A stretch of 34,977 bases of DNA, taken from positions 2,747 through 37,723 of the forward strand of contig JAAAUF010000358.1 in NCBI GenBank assembly GCA_015499985.1, written 5' to 3'. Below, in pieces: positions 31,671 through 34,977 of this stretch. Position 1 is the first letter of the stretch. Each line of letters opens with the position of its first letter. The notes under the pieces were generated by a model that searched no databases, was not told the origin of the DNA, and saw only the letters and a list, made by a program, of their open reading frames with translations. Origin of the DNA: Haplosporangium gracile (lineage: Eukaryota; Mortierellomycota; Mortierellomycetes; Mortierellales; Mortierellaceae). The position numbers and the translations under genes were made by a program.

Positions 31671-32655
31671 CCTTGTTTGCTTGCTTTTTTTGCGTGTGTT
31701 CTTTGTCTTGGTGTCGATGGTTAAGTTTGGTTGAGGATTATTGTCAGGAGTGGTGATGGAGATAGGAAAGGAGAGAAGGCAAAGAGGCGAGGGGAGAAAC
31801 AAAAAGAAGAGTGAATGGGTGATTTCCTACACACGGGTAACAAAGTAGTAAGAGAAGGGGGATGGGGGTCAATGCAGCATGTGGGGTGATGGCATGTGTG
31901 ACATGAAGCGAGGGCACGGAGGGACAAAGGGAAAGGAAGAAGAGGGTGGAAATCAATTGGCTAGTGGGGGAAAAGACAGAAGAGTGTGAACAAAAGGAGC
32001 CAAGGCGTGATAGTAACTGTATGATTGACGGCCAGGAAGCCTTGCGCCCCGTCCTTCAGACCAACAGGCCAGCCTCTGTGCCGATCGTCATACAAAACCT
32101 TGTTGTGATGCCCTATTGGGTTGGGCTCAGACATCCTTAATACACAGCAGTTTGACCACCTGCTCAAAATCAAATTCGAAATGGATCTGACCTTTTACAC
32201 TCAGCACAGCGCAACAACAACAATAGTCGTTGCGCATCCAACACGCTCTCTCCGTTGGAAAGACAACGGTGTCTCCCATCTCTGTTTAACTCATTCACAT
32301 CGATTGTTGCCACCACCATGGAAATATCCTCAACGCTTCGCTATTGCAAAGGTACTGGAAAAAGGCAGAGCGGTCTGAAGGTTAGTGCGACGACGAGAAG
32401 AGGCGAATGGCAAGACCCATAACCATGCTTTCTCAAATAAGGCGGGAAGAGAACGTTTCACCATACATGGTGGCAACTTGCCACCAACAAAAGTGTGATG
32501 TCGACCTTCCCATGTGATGATAGCTAAAAAAAGGATAAAGAAGAATAACATGCAAACAAGTCCCTTGTCTTGTGCCATCTCCACCCCTCCTCTCCTCTCA
32601 CATTTTCACAACTCCCTGATGATTTCTTGCCACCACGCACACTAACTTCTACATC
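31671..32655. other. Divergent intergenic region between F-box and XPG/FEN1-like genes
   Basis: This 985-bp head-to-head spacer should carry both promoters. No open frame with a recognisable domain was found. The minus-strand open frame that continues upstream of the F-box start has no ATG. The last ~80 bp before 32656 are C/T- and AC-rich. Confidence 0.5.
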
Positions 32656-34944
32656 ATGGGCTTGGAAGGATTCTACCTGTGGCTGAGAAAGAAGAGGGGC
32701 TACAACCCCACCCTCCGTAACCCCATGCACTATCACCTGCCTGACGACCCCCTCCCCACTATGCCCACAATTCGTGTCGATGTTCTGTCCTTCTATAAAA
32801 TTCGCGAGATTTACACCAAACGCGCAGACAACAAACAATTGGTGCATTCCATCCTGCTTGAGTATATCAAAAAGTACGGCAACCCCCTGCACATGCTCAT
32901 GGCGTTCTATGTCGACGGCGCCCCAGCCTCCGAGAAGAGGGAGACTCACCTCAAGCGAAACGAGAAGCAAGTCAAGGGCCTCAAGAACGCCAAGATTGCA
33001 ATCGAGACGCTCAGCAACCGCGCCAGTCAAGGCAAGCCGCTTACCAAACAAATGTTCAAGAATGTCGACAACAGTCTCCGTGGAGGATGCAAGTAGTCCC
33101 TTCACGATCGAGAGGACTTCGTCCAGTTCTTGCTTAGTCGAAAGCTTGACGCGTGTCTGTGCCGGACCGAAGCCGACATCGTCATCGCTGCTGACTGTCA
33201 ACCCGAAGACACTGTTCTGTCTCAAGACTCGGACTTCTTCGCTTACGATTCGGTCTCGACAATCTGGCGTCCTGTGGGCAAGAGGGACGAGGTCAAGGTC
33301 CTCGAATATAAGAGAGCGGCGGTGCTGGCCCAGATAGGACTGTCGACTACCAAACTCACTGCACTGGCATGCGTCTCGCGTAATGACTATAACAAGAACA
33401 TCCCATCAATGGGCCTTGCCACCAACTACAGCATTATTAAGGATCTATCCGATGCAGGTAGAAATGAATAACTTGCCAGCATGCCCATATCACCTGTATT
33501 CCTTGTGGACATGGCCAGACTCATCGTGACTTCTTTTTTAAACCCTTTCTCTATTAGACGTGCCATCCCTGGTAGAGGAGTATCTCGAGAGCCCGCGCGT
33601 GATTTGCGGCAGTCAGGAAGGCATCGACTTCACGGCCTCTATTCTCGTGTTTACTACAATGACCCAGGAGATTGCTGTTTCAGCGGACGTATCCTCTGCT
33701 TTGTCGCCGTCATCACAGTCAGCGACGCCTTTGACGGCCTCCCCTGCATCTTCCCTTTCTTACGAGCTGCTTTGTCAGCAGTACAAGGTGGTCAAGGACC
33801 GGCATGCCAGAGTCAAGGAACAGAAGCGCCAAGAGAACTTGAGCATCAAGAGGTAATACATTAGGTGCTATGTGATTGTCTCACATGACCCCCGATATGT
33901 CTTTCCCATCACTTGCACTCTTTGTTATACTCTAGCAACGCCAAGCCCGATCGGCAGGGTAAGCACAAGGAATTTAGGAGGTACCGTGTGATCGACCGGC
34001 CAGCTCGCCAGCCTGGCGTCTCACGACAGGTGCATCGGCCACGGTACTCATACAAGGCACGGCCAGAAGCGCAGCAGCACGAACAACCATCCATCTGCAA
34101 GCAATATCAGTGGAAGCCGTACACGGCAAAGCAGGAGGCACGATACCGGGAGTCAGAAGCCGAGTCCAAGGGGAAGGAGGCAAAGAAGAAGCGACAACGA
34201 GAGACTCGGCGACTCCAGAAGGAAAAGGAACTAGCCAAGAAGCCACCACTCAAGATCGACGAGATGAACACGATGTAGCTGATCAATGCCATGATGTGGG
34301 GGCACCCTCTTATCTCCCTTCCCGTCGGCACGGTCAAAGCTGGCAGCAAGCGGGCAGCGGCAGCAGCTACCACCAACAGCAGTCAGCTCCACTCGTCTGA
34401 GCAGCAACAGCAACAGGTTGCTGCTTGTATCCTTGAGGTTGTTAAGCAAGTTCGTGTGACGAAGAGACACGTACAGGAGTTTCTGGGCGCGTTCATCGAG
34501 ACCGTTGGTCTGACTGGGGAGGACCGAACCATCCTGTCGTTTTTATGTCCCGCCGTCGAATCCAAGATCCGTGTAGCGCCCCAACTCAACCAGGACTCTC
34601 AGGCGACCAGCAGCAGTATCGCCAGCACTTCCACTAAGAGTGATAGTGAGGAAGGCGAAAAAGACGCGGAGGATGGTGTCGACAACGACACTGAGGATGC
34701 TGGCGACGAAGATACCGAGCCGTCTGCAATGGATAAGCCCTTCATCGCCTTCTACCAGATTGTGCTAGCGCACATCTACTCCCGCAAGATCAAGCCCAAG
34801 ACGGTTATCGAGCGGCAAGTCGACCAGCTACTTTCACGTGTTACGACCCTGGGCATCACATTGCCCCTTGTTCCTCCCGCTCCGTCTCCTACCCAACCAG
34901 AGAGTTGCTCGAGTCGACCACCAAACAGGTCTATCGCTCAATGA
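32656..34944 (+). pseudogene. XPG/FEN1-like PIN-domain nuclease gene with two in-frame TAG codons
   Basis: The frame starts MGLEGFYLWLRKK, as XPG/FEN1 N-domains do, with IRVDVLSFY and AFYVDGAPASEKRETH following. After a TAG at 33094-33096 the same frame continues without break into the XPG internal domain (RTEADIVIAADC, SQDSDFFAYDSVSTIWRP, ALACVSRNDYNKNIPS). Apparent exons are 32656-33457, 33558-33852 and 33936 onward, introns 100 and 83 nt, joining in phase. A second in-frame TAG is at 34276-34278, after a Lys/Arg-rich segment; beyond it the frame runs to 34944, with HPLISLPVGTVKAG and an acidic Ser/Asp/Glu tract. Near 34890 a different frame (YPTRELLESTTKQVYRSM) looks more protein-like and runs off the window. 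Catalytic acidic residues are retained. It may be a recent pseudogene, carry sequence errors, or need readthrough or editing. The family seems expanded in Mortierella-type fungi (recollection, not checked). Confidence 0.7.
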
Positions 34945-34977
34945 AAATGATGTATCGAAACGGCTCGGTCGCCCTTG

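Noticed and set aside
33093..33137. 45-nt intron that would remove the first TAG of the nuclease gene
   Set aside because: Shorter than any other intron read here, and it would delete the conserved SLHDREDFVQFLL helix.
32524..33225. Minus-strand 233-codon frame
   Set aside because: Antisense shadow of the XPG/FEN1-like gene, whose plus-strand frame carries the recognisable domain motifs; no splice or domain support.

Overview
The window looks like nuclear DNA from an early-diverging filamentous fungus, most likely a Mortierella-type (Mortierellomycota) genome. The grounds are spliceosomal introns (mostly 56-263 nt, GT-AG), GC-rich coding exons beside homopolymer-rich intergenic DNA, pyrimidine-rich ATG-poor leaders before several start codons, fungal GPI-type secreted proteins, F-box/low-complexity proteins, and an XPG/FEN1-like nuclease of a kind I associate with Mortierella. 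The taxonomic call is inference. No prokaryotic operon, CRISPR array, rRNA or tRNA was seen.

Layout. 1-2315 (-): SPB1, a ribosome-biogenesis rRNA methyltransferase, 3' end outside the window. 3043-4886 (+): PRO1 glutamate 5-kinase, divergent from SPB1. 5482-7252 (+): a divergent eIF5-like protein with a shortened W2 domain. 9052-10705 (+): a secreted Kre9/KNH-like GPI protein with a 979-nt intron. 10706-14015: mostly non-coding, with an assembly gap at 11058-11083. 14016-15340 (+): a small secreted eight-cysteine, CFEM-like protein with an 866-nt intron. 17561-19375 (+): a secreted M14A carboxypeptidase. 20257-22719 (+): a probable F-box/leucine-rich protein. 22925-29351 (-): a five-exon, 2023-residue RECQL4-type helicase carrying an Sld2-like N-terminus. 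29917-31670 (-): a second F-box protein. 32656-34944 (+): an XPG/FEN1-like gene interrupted by two in-frame TAG codons and possibly a frameshift.

The genes do not form one pathway. Ribosome and translation genes (SPB1, eIF5-like) and a proline-synthesis gene lie at the left. A block of secreted or cell-surface proteins (Kre9-like, CFEM-like, carboxypeptidase) lies in the centre. DNA replication/repair and ubiquitin-adaptor genes lie at the right.

The most notable item is the Sld2-RECQL4 gene. Budding yeast has these functions on separate proteins (Sld2 and Hrq1). Here one gene joins an Sld2-like N-terminus, a linker with about 27 Ser/Thr-Pro sites, a RecQ helicase core and a RECQL4-type C-terminus. 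Next are the twice-interrupted nuclease gene and the eIF5 homologue that lacks the distal half of its W2 domain. All splice sites below were read by eye and joined by phase; none has transcript support here.
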